This document shows positions 11,276 through 22,819 of a stretch of DNA of 64,000 nucleotides, one piece after another; position 1 is the stretch's first letter; each line of letters starts with the position of its first letter. Source of the stretch: Lentilactobacillus buchneri (GTDB taxonomy: Bacteria > Bacillota > Bacilli > Lactobacillales > Lactobacillaceae). Made by a program: the position numbers and the translations under genes. The notes under the pieces are model-generated. The model saw only the letters and a program-made list of their open reading frames with translations, was not told the DNA's origin and searched no databases. The stretch is from the NCBI RefSeq assembly GCF_018314255.1, contig NZ_CP073066.1, positions 372,001 to 436,000 on the forward strand, read 5' to 3'.

Positions 11276-12652
11276 TTAATCTTTCTGATAAGGCAATTTT
11301 TTGAAATAGCCGGCTTTATTTGTCTGGCGGGCACGGGCAATCGCCATGTCGTATTGATTAACTGTCTTATTAATGGTGGATCCGGCAGCGATAAATGAAT
11401 GGTCAGCGACTTCCAGCGGCGCAATCAAATTCGAGTTGCTGCCGATGAAGGAGTCGTCACCAACGGTTGTTTCATGTTTGTGAGCACCATCGTAGTTGGC
11501 GAAGATGACCCCGCAGCCGACATTGATATTCTTGCCAAGTTTGGCATTACCAACGTAGGTTAAGTGGCCGACTTTGGTTCCCTCGCCAATCGATGACTTC
11601 TTGATTTCAACAAAGTTACCCAAATGAACGTGCTTGCCGATTTTGGCTTCTGGACGTAAATGACTGTTTGGCCCGATGTCTGAGTGATCCATCATTTCAG
11701 ATTCTTCAATTAGTGAAGATGTCACCGTGACGTGATCATGCAGGATTGAGTCGCGAATTTCGGAGTTGGCGCCAATGTAGCAGTCATTGCCAATGACGGT
11801 GTGGCCCTTTAATTGGACGCCGGGTTCGATGATTGTATCCGAACCGATTTTGACATCGGCATCAATATACGTGTGTTCCGGATCAATCATTGAAATGCCG
11901 TCCATCATATGTTGACGGTTAATCCGTGTCCGCATGATCTCGGTAGCTCTGGCTAAGGCAATCCGGTCATTAACGCCCATTGACTCGTCAAAATCATCCA
12001 TCTTGTAGGCAGCGATGGTTTCGCCCTCAGACTTCAAAATTTCAATGACATCGGTGAGGTAATATTCACCCTGAGCATTGTCATTGGTGAGCTTATGTAG
12101 TGCCTCGAATAATGCCTGATTGTCAAAAACATACACACCGGTATTAATCTCATCAATTGCTTGTTCTTCTCTAGTAGCGTCTTTTTGCTCGACAATTTTT
12201 TCAACAATCCCCAAATCATTGCGGACAATCCGGCCATACCCGGTTGGATCAGGGGCTTGAGACGTCAAAATTGTCGCTTTGGCTTTTTTGTTTTGGTGGT
12301 AGGTAAATAAATCTTCAAAAGTCTTGGTTGTCAATAACGGGGTGTCACCACTGACGACCATCGTCATCCCATCCAAGTTGCCTAATAGTTTTTCCGCCTG
12401 CAAAACGGCGTGCCCGGTCCCGAGTTGTTTTTCCTGAACGACATATTGCGTTCGCTTACCAAGGTTTTCCCGGACGGCGTCGGCACCAAAGCCAACTACC
12501 GTTACAACGTTATCCATATCAGCTTTTTCGACGGCGGTTAAAACGTGATCAACCATCGTTTTGCCGCAGAGGCGGTGAAGGACCTTGTAAAGTTTGGATT
12601 TCATCCGGGTCCCCTTACCGGCTGCCAATATGATTGTGTTTTTTGTTGCCAT
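11276..12652 (-). CDS. glmU: Bifunctional GlmU (UDP-GlcNAc pyrophosphorylase / acetyltransferase)
   Basis: 458 residues. The N-terminal uridylyltransferase has the [11 protein letters not shown] nucleotide loop, and the C-terminal half is a left-handed beta-helix of hexapeptide repeats (for example [13 protein letters not shown]). It makes UDP-N-acetylglucosamine from glucosamine 1-phosphate, acetyl-CoA and UTP for peptidoglycan and wall polymers. It lies between purR and prs with a 20-base gap to purR. Confidence 0.98.
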   Translation of the reverse strand: MATKNTIILAAGKGTRMKSKLYKVLHRLCGKTMVDHVLTAVEKADMDNVVTVVGFGADAVRENLGKRTQYVVQEKQLGTGHAVLQAEKLLGNLDGMTMVVSGDTPLLTTKTFEDLFTYHQNKKAKATILTSQAPDPTGYGRIVRNDLGIVEKIVEQKDATREEQAIDEINTGVYVFDNQALFEALHKLTNDNAQGEYYLTDVIEILKSEGETIAAYKMDDFDESMGVNDRIALARATEIMRTRINRQHMMDGISMIDPEHTYIDADVKIGSDTIIEPGVQLKGHTVIGNDCYIGANSEIRDSILHDHVTVTSSLIEESEMMDHSDIGPNSHLRPEAKIGKHVHLGNFVEIKKSSIGEGTKVGHLTYVGNAKLGKNINVGCGVIFANYDGAHKHETTVGDDSFIGSNSNLIAPLEVADHSFIAAGSTINKTVNQYDMAIARARQTNKAGYFKKLPYQKD

Positions 12653-12672
12653 TATCTATTTCTCCCCAATGC

Positions 12673-13500
12673 TTAATTAAATATTTTTTCGATATAGTTT
12701 CCAGGTTGTGAAACAACCGTGTTATTCTCAGCGTCAACTCGCATCAATGACGTGTAGTCGCCGATCGTCCGGCCGTTTGGTGCCGTACTTTCTGCCACAA
12801 CGCCGACACCGATCAGATTGGCGTCAAACTCTTCGACCATCGAAATCATGCCACCGACCGTTCCGCCGCCACGCATGTAATCATCAACGATTAAAACGTT
12901 TGAATCGGGTTTCAGACTTCGCTTGGATAGCGACATCTTTTCAATTCGGGTGGATGATCCGGACACATAGTTGACGTTGACGGTTGAGCCTTCGGTGATT
13001 TCAGTATCGTGTCTGACAATGACAAACGGCACGTTTAGAAAATCCGCAACACTCTGGGCGATTGGCACCCCTTTAGTGGCGATGGTCATAACGGCATCAA
13101 CATTTTGGTTCAGGTACTGAGTCGCAAAAATTCGACCGATTTCTCTTAGAGTCGCTGGACTTCCCAGCAGGTCGGACATGTAGACATACCCACCCGGAAG
13201 ATAACGGGTGTCAGAAGACATCTCCGCAATTAATTTGTTGACGACCTCTTGGGCCTCTTCTTTAAGAATATACGGCAAAAACCTGGTCCCACCAGCGGCA
13301 CCAGGAATCGTTTCAAGCAGACCGGTCCCCCGGTTCTGAAATGTTCGTTTTAAAATTGTTAAGTCTTCACTAATCGAGGACTTGGCTGAATCGTAACGAT
13401 CCGCAAAAAAGGTCAACGGCACAAGTGTGTGTGGCCGCTCCAATAAATAACGGGTCATATCGATCAGTCGATCACTTCTTCTTACTTTCAAAAATTCCAC
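12673..13500 (-). CDS. purR: Purine operon repressor
   Basis: 275 residues: an N-terminal winged helix (to about residue 75) and a phosphoribosyltransferase-like domain with the PRPP-binding motif NVLIVDDYMRGGGTV. In Bacillus PurR represses purine genes by binding PurBox pairs and is released by PRPP. In Lactococcus the homologue activates. It heads the purR-glmU-prs group, which links the PRPP sensor with the enzyme that makes PRPP. A PurBox-like site lies just upstream. Confidence 0.96.
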   Translation of the reverse strand: MEFLKVRRSDRLIDMTRYLLERPHTLVPLTFFADRYDSAKSSISEDLTILKRTFQNRGTGLLETIPGAAGGTRFLPYILKEEAQEVVNKLIAEMSSDTRYLPGGYVYMSDLLGSPATLREIGRIFATQYLNQNVDAVMTIATKGVPIAQSVADFLNVPFVIVRHDTEITEGSTVNVNYVSGSSTRIEKMSLSKRSLKPDSNVLIVDDYMRGGGTVGGMISMVEEFDANLIGVGVVAESTAPNGRTIGDYTSLMRVDAENNTVVSQPGNYIEKIFN

Positions 13501-13536
13501 CTCGAGTTTATGTAATATCTATTTGATTTTATCATA

Positions 13537-13549
13537 AATGTTCGTCTTT
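13537..13549 (-). promoter_or_regulatory. Candidate PurBox upstream of purR
   Basis: On the minus strand AAAGACGAACATT matches 11 of 13 positions of the published consensus AWWWCCGAACWWT and lies about 40 bases before the purR start. A second partial CCGAA sits a few bases upstream. This suggests autoregulation. Confidence 0.4.
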
Positions 13550-13586
13550 CGGGGAAGATATAGCAAAATATAATCACAGTTTAAAC

Positions 13587-14390
13587 TTAGCGGCTTTTGT
13601 TGGCAATTGAATTATAAATCAACGCCGATCCATAGATGGCCGCTTCGATGCTGGCAATAAAGAACGTGACCGGCCAATTCGTGACGTAACCCAGATAAAG
13701 GCCAAACCAAACGCCAAAGATTGCAAAGCCAATTGCCAAAAGCATCATCTGGATTACGGTGTGGGCAAAGTACTTCGAACTGGCAGCCGGTAATGTCAAC
13801 AGAACAAAGATCAAAAGCGAACCGACAATCTGTGCGGCAACACTCACGCTGAATGCCAATAAGACCAGAAAAATAATTGAAATCAAAGAGCTGTGAATGT
13901 GGTTGGTTTTGGCACCAACCGCATCAAAAGAGTCATCCTTAAGATTTCTAAAAATAAAAAAGAGCACAACCAGTACTATAACAGACAGGGCCGCCATTTG
14001 AACAACCTCTTGGTGACTGATGCCGATCACACTCCCAAATAAAATGTTGGTCGCGTAACTGGAATTTTTGTTGGATAACGATAAAAACAAGATCCCCAGC
14101 CCAATGAAAAGTCCCGAAATGGCACTGATCACCGACTCTCGACGGGATTCCACCGCGCCGCTGAGTTCGCCAACCAAAATCGAACTGACTGTGGTAAACG
14201 CTAGCATGCCGTTTAATGGTGTCCAGCCAATGAAGATTCCAAAGGCTGCCCCGGCAAATCCAATCTCCGACAGCGTATGGGTCATAAAGGGCATGTTGCG
14301 GGCAACAACGAAGACACCCATAATCCCGCTGACAATCGCGATTAAAGTGCCGGCCAGGTACGCGTTACGCATAAATTCAAAACTAAACAT
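13587..14390 (-). CDS. Metal ABC transporter permease (ZnuB/MntB type)
   Basis: 267 residues from the ATG preceded by AAGGAGGG, with about eight hydrophobic helices of the ABC-3 permease family that carries zinc or manganese. Its start overlaps the upstream ATPase gene by eight bases. A Zur-like operator in front of the pair points to zinc uptake. No substrate-binding lipoprotein gene is present here, so that subunit would be encoded elsewhere. Confidence 0.9.
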   Translation of the reverse strand: MFSFEFMRNAYLAGTLIAIVSGIMGVFVVARNMPFMTHTLSEIGFAGAAFGIFIGWTPLNGMLAFTTVSSILVGELSGAVESRRESVISAISGLFIGLGILFLSLSNKNSSYATNILFGSVIGISHQEVVQMAALSVIVLVVLFFIFRNLKDDSFDAVGAKTNHIHSSLISIIFLVLLAFSVSVAAQIVGSLLIFVLLTLPAASSKYFAHTVIQMMLLAIGFAIFGVWFGLYLGYVTNWPVTFFIASIEAAIYGSALIYNSIANKSR

Positions 14391-15066
14391 ATTCGCCCTC
14401 CTTAGAATCATTATGCAGCTCACTGATTGGCCCAGCAGTGTATCCGTTCTTAGTCAGCCACAGGAAATGATCCGGATATTCATGAATGACCTGCATGTCA
14501 TGAGAGACGAAGATAATCGTCAGTCCCAAAGTTTGATTGAGCCGCTTAACCACATCAAGTAACTCCCGCTTAGTGTTGGGATCAAGGCTGGCCGTAGATT
14601 CATCCAAAATCAACAGGTCGGGATCATTAATCAGTGCCTGTGCCAGATAAGCTTTCTGCTTTTCTCCCCCGGACGCCAATCCTAATGGCCGTTTGGAAAT
14701 GTGCTCAAGATTAACCTGCTTGATAACGATTTGAATTTTTTGCTTTTCTTTTCGCGACAGCCAGGGCAATTTAATACCGGTGAAATTAAGCGAGATAAAG
14801 TCTTCAATGGACAATGGATACTCGACATCAACGTTACGAAATTGTGGCACGTAGCCAATTTTTAAACCGGCTTTTAGCTTGATCCGGCCTGCTGAAGGCT
14901 TCAACTGATTCAAGATAACCCTGACCAAGGTGGTCTTGCCCACCCCATTTTCACCAATCACGCCAAGAAACTCACCCCGATGAACCGCAAAGGTTAAGTC
15001 AGAAAGCACTTGGTGATTGGGGAAACTTAATGATAAATCTTCAACCGAAATTAATGTTTCACTCAA
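14383..15066 (-). CDS. Metal ABC transporter ATP-binding protein (ZnuC/AdcC type)
   Basis: 227 residues when started at the TTG that follows GGAGGG. The longer frame would begin inside the ribosome site. Walker A GENGVGKTTLV, signature LASGGEKQK and Walker B DLLILDESTASLDP are present. It energises the permease encoded directly downstream with overlapping frames. The Zur-like box upstream makes zinc the most likely substrate, and manganese is the alternative. Confidence 0.9.
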   Translation of the reverse strand: MSETLISVEDLSLSFPNHQVLSDLTFAVHRGEFLGVIGENGVGKTTLVRVILNQLKPSAGRIKLKAGLKIGYVPQFRNVDVEYPLSIEDFISLNFTGIKLPWLSRKEKQKIQIVIKQVNLEHISKRPLGLASGGEKQKAYLAQALINDPDLLILDESTASLDPNTKRELLDVVKRLNQTLGLTIIFVSHDMQVIHEYPDHFLWLTKNGYTAGPISELHNDSKEGEYV

Positions 15067-15094
15067 ATGGAAATCCCTCCACAACTTTGTAAAA

Positions 15095-15107
15095 AGTAAT
15101 TATTACT
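15095..15107 (-). promoter_or_regulatory. Zur-like operator
   Basis: AGTAATTATTACT is a perfect inverted repeat around one base. It fits the TAATNATTA core of the Gram-positive Zur box and sits about 30 bases upstream of the metal ABC transporter start. Confidence 0.65.
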
Positions 15108-15160
15108 ATTTTAGTTTAGATTAAATTGAATTTTTGTCAATCGCTGTTGGCAAATTAAAA

Positions 15161-15198
15161 GGACTGCTTGAACAAAACTTAAGCTTTGTCGGCAGCCC
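15161..15198 (-). terminator. ispE terminator
   Basis: GGGCTGC-ACAAAGC pairs with the complementary half GTTTTGT-GCAGTCC on the minus strand and is followed by TTTT. Confidence 0.65.
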
Positions 15199-15210
15199 GT
15201 TCTGATTTCT

Positions 15211-16083
15211 TTAAATGACCGGATGTGAATCGCATTCCGGTTGGGAAATGTAGGCTTCATTACAGAAGCCGGAAATACTATTGTAAACGCGGCGAGCGCG
15301 GGATTCAGTTCGGCAGATGCCAAAAACGGTCGGTCCGCTGCCGCTCATTTGGGAGCCGTCGGCACCATATTCAATCAACCGCGATTTGAGCGTTTTAATT
15401 TGGGGATGACCAGCAGTTGTAATCTCTTCCAATGAGTTGCCAATGTTTGCCACAATGCGGTCATAATCCTGATTTTCAATGCCTGCTAATAATTCGTCAA
15501 TTGGCGGATGACTGACAGACGTTGTCGCAAGCTGTTTGAGAATTTTGGGTGTTGACACACTCACGTGGGGTTTGGCCAGGACAAACCACATTTTAGGCAG
15601 TTTGGGAAGCGGGGTCACAATTTCTCCCCGGCCGCTGACCAAGGCTGTGCGACTGTAGACACAATAAGGCACGTCAGAATCAACCTGAACGCCGATTTGG
15701 GCTAATTCTTCAAATGACAGCCCGGTCTCAAACATTTCGTTGAGTGCACGTAAAACGGCGGCAGCATCGGATGATCCCCCGCCCAGTCCGGCAGCGACCG
15801 GAATATTCTTCTCAATGGAAATCTCCAGGCCAACCTTAAAGCCAACCTTGTCAAAGAATAACCGGGCCGCCTGGTAGGCCAAATTTCGCCGGTCATTGGG
15901 CAGAAAACTGCTATCCGAAAAAATCCGAATCGCCGAGTGACTGCTCTTGGTTTCAATTTGGATATGATCACTTAACCCAATTGAGGTCATGACCATCCGC
16001 CATTCAATTGAGCCATCCGGATGGACAAAGGGGGCATCCAAGCCCAGGTTCAATTTTGCTGGTGCTCTGACTATTCGCTTCAC
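15211..16083 (-). CDS. ispE: 4-diphosphocytidyl-2-C-methyl-D-erythritol kinase
   Basis: 290 residues of the GHMP kinase family, starting at a GTG behind AAGGGGG. PAKLNLGL opens the N-terminus, the ATP loop is PVAAGLGGGSSDAAAVL, and the C-terminal motif is SGSGPTVFG. Formally this is the fourth MEP-pathway enzyme. Lactobacilli make isoprenoids through mevalonate, and mvaA is in this window, so the gene is a lone MEP member whose real substrate is uncertain. A copy near purR is common in the family. Confidence 0.92.
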   Translation of the reverse strand: MKRIVRAPAKLNLGLDAPFVHPDGSIEWRMVMTSIGLSDHIQIETKSSHSAIRIFSDSSFLPNDRRNLAYQAARLFFDKVGFKVGLEISIEKNIPVAAGLGGGSSDAAAVLRALNEMFETGLSFEELAQIGVQVDSDVPYCVYSRTALVSGRGEIVTPLPKLPKMWFVLAKPHVSVSTPKILKQLATTSVSHPPIDELLAGIENQDYDRIVANIGNSLEEITTAGHPQIKTLKSRLIEYGADGSQMSGSGPTVFGICRTESRARRVYNSISGFCNEAYISQPECDSHPVI

Positions 16084-16232
16084 TTGGATCGACCCCCTTC
16101 ATTTATTAATAACAAAATTATACTAAATTATTAATAAAATGTCAGTTATTGGCTGATAAAAGGCAGTCGGAGCAAAAAATGGCCAAAATAAAAAGGCCTC
16201 AATGGCCCCACGCTGACTTTGACTCCCTGCAG

Positions 16233-16481
16233 TTAAACTGCTTGGGATGCATCAAAATCGACCTCAATATTTTTGGTCAAAATATCCGTATAGCTGTACG
16301 AAACCCGTTCAAAATTCGCGTTGCCCGGATCCAATTCGACAACAAAAACAGCCGGAAACGTTTCCCTCAAAATTCCCCGGCGCTTGGTTGTCTTTCTTCG
16401 CCCAATTTGAGAAGTTACTAGGACGTGCTGGCCGATATGATCGTCCATCTTATGCTTGATAACAGATAAAGTCACTGGCAT
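16233..16481 (-). CDS. veg: Veg family protein
   Basis: 82 residues from the ATG behind GAGGTGAG. The longest frame is 17 codons longer without a ribosome site. It matches the small conserved Veg protein (opening MPVTLSVIKHKMDDHIGQHV), which is highly expressed and in Bacillus stimulates biofilm matrix genes by an indirect route. It lies between rsmA and ispE, its usual Bacilli neighbourhood. Confidence 0.9.
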   Translation of the reverse strand: MPVTLSVIKHKMDDHIGQHVLVTSQIGRRKTTKRRGILRETFPAVFVVELDPGNANFERVSYSYTDILTKNIEVDFDASQAV

Positions 16482-16578
16482 TCTACTCACCTCACGATAT
16501 TTAATTATACCATAAAAGTAATAGAAATGCAATTTTTACCACAAATCACACTATCTGGCAATAATAAAACACTAAGAT

Positions 16579-17469
16579 TTAGATTAAATTTTTCAAAGTG
16601 TGAAAGGCATTCGCCAAGGTCACAAACTGATCAACAGTCAAATTTTCGGGCCGAACGCCCGCGTCGATATTGACACTGGCTAAAACTTCTTTAATGTTGG
16701 CCTTCACTTCCGGTGTTTTGCCAAATATCCCCTGTAAATTATTCCACAGGGTTTTTCGCTGATGCATAAAACAGCCACGGACGAAACTGATAAAAGCCTT
16801 TTGATCAAAGGGTTCAACGGCCCTTTTAACCCGCGGTGTCAATTTAACAATGGCCGAATCAACTTTGGGCTGTGGAATAAAAGCGGTTTTGGGAACAACG
16901 AATGAAATCTCGACCTGATTTAATTCCTGAACAATGACAGACAACGACCCATAGGGCTTTGTTGACGGTTCAGCGTTAAGCCGCTCAGCAACCTCTTTTT
17001 GCATCATGACAACAATCGCATCAAACTGGGTTTCGCCGGTAATCAAGTCCATGACAATTGGCGTCGTGATGTAATAAGGCAAATTTGCCACTACCTTGAG
17101 TGGCTTTTCAGTGTCAAAGACGTCATCAATGATTTTGGGCAAATTGGCCTTGAGAATATCCTGATTAATAATCTCGATATTATCGTATGGCGCCAAAGTT
17201 TCATCCAAAACCGGCAGTAGGTTGGCGTCAATTTCAAAGGCCACGACTTTATTGGCGGCCTTGGCCAACTGTTCCGTCAACCCACCGATTCCGGGACCAA
17301 TTTCAATCACGTTGTCGGCTTTGGTAATCTTTGCGGCAGCAACAATATTGTCCAACACACCGAGATCGACTAAAAAATTCTGCCCCAAGCTTTTCTTGGC
17401 GGATAAGTGGTAACGATTCAGGATTGCCTGAGTTCGTGTGGGACTGGCAATCTGTGGATATTCAGTCAT
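16579..17469 (-). CDS. rsmA: 16S rRNA dimethyladenosine transferase
   Basis: 296 residues (KsgA). The start is the ATG after AGGAGG, inside the 3' end of rnmV (8-base overlap). The SAM-binding motif I is NVIEIGPGIGGLTEQL and the catalytic motif IV is NLPYYITTP. It dimethylates two adjacent adenosines in the 3' terminal hairpin of 16S rRNA during small-subunit maturation. It forms a tatD-rnmV-rsmA operon, conserved across Bacilli. Confidence 0.97.
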   Translation of the reverse strand: MTEYPQIASPTRTQAILNRYHLSAKKSLGQNFLVDLGVLDNIVAAAKITKADNVIEIGPGIGGLTEQLAKAANKVVAFEIDANLLPVLDETLAPYDNIEIINQDILKANLPKIIDDVFDTEKPLKVVANLPYYITTPIVMDLITGETQFDAIVVMMQKEVAERLNAEPSTKPYGSLSVIVQELNQVEISFVVPKTAFIPQPKVDSAIVKLTPRVKRAVEPFDQKAFISFVRGCFMHQRKTLWNNLQGIFGKTPEVKANIKEVLASVNIDAGVRPENLTVDQFVTLANAFHTLKNLI

Positions 17470-18028
17470 GAGCTTCCTCCTGATTAATCTGTTCAACAGC
17501 GGCTAAAAATTCATCGTGTTTGATGCCAAACATTCTAAGGCGATGCTGCAGCTGTTTACCGTTAACATAGCCGATTCGCAAAATTTCGCCGAGGCGCTCC
17601 CGCCGTTTTTTAGCACTGGGATTCCCCATGAGGCCGTACTTCATTAATTCAGCCTTTGAAATGAGTTCACCAGCTGATTCATCCTCAGTATAAACCTGAC
17701 TCAAGGCTTCGCGGATCGATTCAACGCTGGCGTGCTCGACACCTAACGACCCATCGGATCGATTCGGAACTCCCTGCTTCTTGGTGATAAAGGCATGCTT
17801 AGCGTTGGGAACTTCCGCAGAAATGGTTTTCCGAATTTTTTCACCAGAAAAATCAGGATCCGTGAACACAATAATCCCCCGAGTTTGGGCCACCTTTTTG
17901 ATCAGGTCCAAGGTCTCTTCCGGGATCGCCGAGCCGCGGGTTTCAATGGTGTCGGCATCGACTGCTCTTTGAACGCGTTTGGTATCGTCTTTGCCTTCGA
18001 CAACAATGACTTCTTTAATTTTTTTCAT
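17462..18028 (-). CDS. rnmV: Ribonuclease M5
   Basis: 188 residues with an N-terminal Toprim domain (VVEGKDDTKRVQRA and the metal motif FTDPDFSGEKIRK). RNase M5 makes the final cuts on 5S rRNA precursor, a substrate encoded elsewhere in this window. Its start overlaps the upstream tatD-family gene by four bases. Confidence 0.97.
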   Translation of the reverse strand: MKKIKEVIVVEGKDDTKRVQRAVDADTIETRGSAIPEETLDLIKKVAQTRGIIVFTDPDFSGEKIRKTISAEVPNAKHAFITKKQGVPNRSDGSLGVEHASVESIREALSQVYTEDESAGELISKAELMKYGLMGNPSAKKRRERLGEILRIGYVNGKQLQHRLRMFGIKHDEFLAAVEQINQEEAHD

Positions 18029-18801
18029 GATTCCTCGATTCCAAATAAACGCAGCGTATTTTCATAGGTATGCGCCGCAATGACATCCGGGTTGACATCA
18101 CAAATTCTTGCCAGTGCCTCTACCGTGTAAAGCGAATAAGCCGGCTCGTTTTGCTTGCCCCGCAATGGTTCGGGTGATAGGTACGGCGCATCGGTCTCAA
18201 CCAGCATACTGTCAAACGGTGTTTGACGGACGGCGTCATGGACTTCATGGGTTTTCTTAAAACTGGCAACGCCACTGTATGAGACCAGCATCCCCAAGTC
18301 AAGAAACTTCTTGAGCCATTCCGGATCGCCATTAAAGCTGTGCATCACCCCGCGGATATCGGAGACATCCATTTCCTTCAAAATGGCATAGGTATCCTCA
18401 AAGGCATCCCGATTATGAACCGAAATCGGTAGATGCAGTTGTTTGGCAATATCAATTTGGCGTTTAAAGACCCGCTTTTGCACGTCTCTGGGAGAAGTTG
18501 TTTGATGGTAGTCCAAGCCAATTTCACCAACTGCAACCACCTTTTTGCTCTGGAGCTGTTCAATCAACAGCTGTTCTTGTTGTTCATGATAATGGATAGA
18601 ATCTTCCGGGTGCCAACCGATGATTGAATACATGTCAGGGTATTGGGCTGCCAATTCCAATGATCGATCGTTCAGCTGTTGATTAGAACCAACGTTGGCC
18701 AACTTAACGACCCCCAAGTTCTGTGCGTGCTTGAAATATTTAGCCGCTTCAGGATAAAGGTGTTCGTCATTCAAATGGGTATGTGAATCAAAAATTTTCA
18801 T
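18025..18801 (-). CDS. TatD-family metal-dependent hydrolase
   Basis: 258 residues, opening DSHTHLNDEHL, with metal-binding residues in GEIGLDYH, ISVHNRDA, MHSFNGD and ETDAPYLSP. This is the YabD/YcfH type of TatD deoxyribonuclease. The real substrate of the Gram-positive members is not settled. It is the first gene of the tatD-rnmV-rsmA group. Confidence 0.93.
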   Translation of the reverse strand: MKIFDSHTHLNDEHLYPEAAKYFKHAQNLGVVKLANVGSNQQLNDRSLELAAQYPDMYSIIGWHPEDSIHYHEQQEQLLIEQLQSKKVVAVGEIGLDYHQTTSPRDVQKRVFKRQIDIAKQLHLPISVHNRDAFEDTYAILKEMDVSDIRGVMHSFNGDPEWLKKFLDLGMLVSYSGVASFKKTHEVHDAVRQTPFDSMLVETDAPYLSPEPLRGKQNEPAYSLYTVEALARICDVNPDVIAAHTYENTLRLFGIEES

Positions 18802-18831
18802 TATTTGCTCCCAAACTATTTAGATAGAAAT

Positions 18832-18870
18832 AGGGATTGTGACAAAACTCGCGTCTTGTTGCCAATCCCT
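18832..18870 (-). terminator. metG terminator
   Basis: AGGGATTGGCAACAAGACG pairs with the TTTTGTCACAATCCCT half on the minus strand and is followed by a T-rich run. It ends metG transcription before the tatD group. Confidence 0.65.
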
Positions 18871-18908
18871 AGTCTTTCACGATGTTAACTTTGCCACAAA
18901 TCGGCAAT

Positions 18909-20960
<2,052 letters not shown>

Positions 20961-21108
20961 TTATTCTTTAGGATATTACAATCCAGTATAGCAAATATTT
21001 TTTGGAATGGCGATGAGAATTGGATTTGGGTGAGATGGTCGTAGTCGAAGTTCAATATCGCTTTGAATCGGTGGTGATTTGCTTTTACCTAGTGATAACG
21101 TGCTCAAC

Positions 21109-21197
21109 GGAGCAGCAACCTGCACCTAAGTATGGTCGGACAAAAATCAAAATGATTTTCATCCAACCACACTTAGGCTCCGGTTGCTATGCGCTCC
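21109..21197. repeat. Long imperfect inverted repeat
   Basis: Left-arm blocks GGAGC, GCAACC, CCTAAGT, TGGT and GGA are mirrored on the right by TCC, ACCA, ACTTAGG, GGTTGC and GCTCC, giving an interrupted stem of about 25 pairs. It lies 14 bases after the DUF72 stop and probably acts as a terminator or RNA-stabilising element, though it lacks a clear T-run. Confidence 0.6.
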
Positions 21198-21210
21198 GGA
21201 TCGCAGTCAT

Positions 21211-22059
21211 TTAAAACAAATCCATCTGCACCGGCGACAAGCCGCCAAATTCAATCCCCAACATCTTCTTTAACTGCAGGGCGTTGTCTGCTGCGTCCCC
21301 GCCGCTATTATTATTGAAGATGACACAAACTTCTTTGGCCTGCTTGTCCAGATCCAGGACCACTTTTCGAAAAGCTGCCAGTTCTTCTTCCGAATACCGG
21401 TACAACGTCCTTTTCCCGCGCCAATCTGCTGACTGCTCCGTCCAGCCTTTGACGTTTCGACCGTGAAGCCGCAACAACGTCAGATTCTCCGTTGTCACCA
21501 GCGGTTCGAAAGGCACGCCGGCATTGGTGGTATGCGGTTCGTCAACCGCCACCAACGTCATTCCCAGTTCGCTGAGATAGCCGGCGACGTCATCGGTAAT
21601 CTCGTCACCATACCAAGTTGAGTTGCGAAACTCCACTGCAACAGGATATCCGGCCATCAACTGGCTAATTCGACGCAGGTACTGAATCGTCGCAATCTTT
21701 CTGGCAAAGTATGGCGGAAACTGAAACAGGATCGCCTTGAGCTGACCGGTGTCCATTAATGGGGCAACCGCCCGCTTGTATTCGTTGAAAGCCACAAACC
21801 GCTGCTCATTATCAACCGGGTCGGCGCTGCCCTGATCGTGCATGGTCATCACCCGGTTGGCCTTCAAAATAAATTGAAAGTTATCCGGTACCTGTTTTTG
21901 CCAGTTGGTGATCACTTCAACTTTGGGAATCGCATAAAACGGCGTGTCCAGTTCGACGACCGGAAAATACCCACTGTATTCAGTTAAGCGGACTTTACGT
22001 TTAGCACCGTCGATCAGTGAAGGATGCTCGGAAAACGTCATTAACCCAATGGTAATCAA
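21211..22059 (-). CDS. DUF72 (YecE-like) protein
   Basis: 282 residues of the DUF72 family, a TIM-barrel related to AP endonuclease 2 folds (signs include YSGYFPVVELDTPFYAIP, VAVEFRNSTWY and LRLHGRN). Its biochemical role is unknown. It follows the sirtuin gene by 20 bases on the same strand and is likely in the same transcript. Confidence 0.88.
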   Translation of the reverse strand: MITIGLMTFSEHPSLIDGAKRKVRLTEYSGYFPVVELDTPFYAIPKVEVITNWQKQVPDNFQFILKANRVMTMHDQGSADPVDNEQRFVAFNEYKRAVAPLMDTGQLKAILFQFPPYFARKIATIQYLRRISQLMAGYPVAVEFRNSTWYGDEITDDVAGYLSELGMTLVAVDEPHTTNAGVPFEPLVTTENLTLLRLHGRNVKGWTEQSADWRGKRTLYRYSEEELAAFRKVVLDLDKQAKEVCVIFNNNSGGDAADNALQLKKMLGIEFGGLSPVQMDLF

Positions 22060-22079
22060 TCAGCCCACCTCCCGGCTGT

Positions 22080-22796
22080 TTAGACATTCACCGTCAAATC
22101 TTTGAAGAAGTCAACGGCATTTTCTTTGACCATCGTAAACGGAAAACCAAATTGAAGCGGCTCTTCATTAACCGCCAGAACTTTGGCATTTTGAGAACGA
22201 TAATCAATCAAGCCGGCAAACGGGTAGACCCGCATTGATGTGCCGACAATCACGATCAGATCAGCTTGGGACACTGCCTCAACACTCTTGGAAATGGCAA
22301 CTGGATCAAGCCCTTCACCATATAACACAATGTCTGGTCGTAAAATGCCGCCACAGTTTTCGTGATACATACTCTTTAAATAATCCTTGTAATTGACTGT
22401 CTTGTGGCACTTCTGACAATACACTTTGTACAGATTGCCGTGAAACTCGACTAAATTCTGCGTGTTGGCCTTGCGGTATAGGCTGTCAATATTTTGGGTC
22501 ACCACAACGGCATTGCGTTTCTGGGTAAACTCAGCCTGGCGCTCATGAATCACGTTTGGCTTGGCATCCGGGTAATACATATTTGATTTTTCGTACTCCC
22601 AGAAAACTTTGGGTTCATCACGAAGACAATCGGTACTTAAATAATACTCAGCGGGTTTATCAGATTTGTCATTGGTGTACAGCCCGTTCTTTGATCGATA
22701 GTCAGGAATCCCTGATGCCGTGGAGACACCGGCACCAGTCAAAAAGACAATTCTTTTTGCGTTATCAAATTCAGCTTGCAGCTTAGAATCAATCAT
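22080..22796 (-). CDS. NAD-dependent protein deacetylase, SIR2 family
   Basis: 238 residues. NAD site GAGVSTASGIPDYRS, TQNID, catalytic His in EFHGNLYKVYC, then the zinc region with Cys-x2-Cys and a second half HENC in place of the usual Cys-x2-Cys. It removes acyl groups from protein lysines using NAD. ATG follows GAAGGAGG. The His in the zinc site is a mild departure from the family norm. Confidence 0.93.
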   Translation of the reverse strand: MIDSKLQAEFDNAKRIVFLTGAGVSTASGIPDYRSKNGLYTNDKSDKPAEYYLSTDCLRDEPKVFWEYEKSNMYYPDAKPNVIHERQAEFTQKRNAVVVTQNIDSLYRKANTQNLVEFHGNLYKVYCQKCHKTVNYKDYLKSMYHENCGGILRPDIVLYGEGLDPVAISKSVEAVSQADLIVIVGTSMRVYPFAGLIDYRSQNAKVLAVNEEPLQFGFPFTMVKENAVDFFKDLTVNV

Positions 22797-22819
22797 CGTA
22801 TTCCTCCTTCAAAAGTTCA

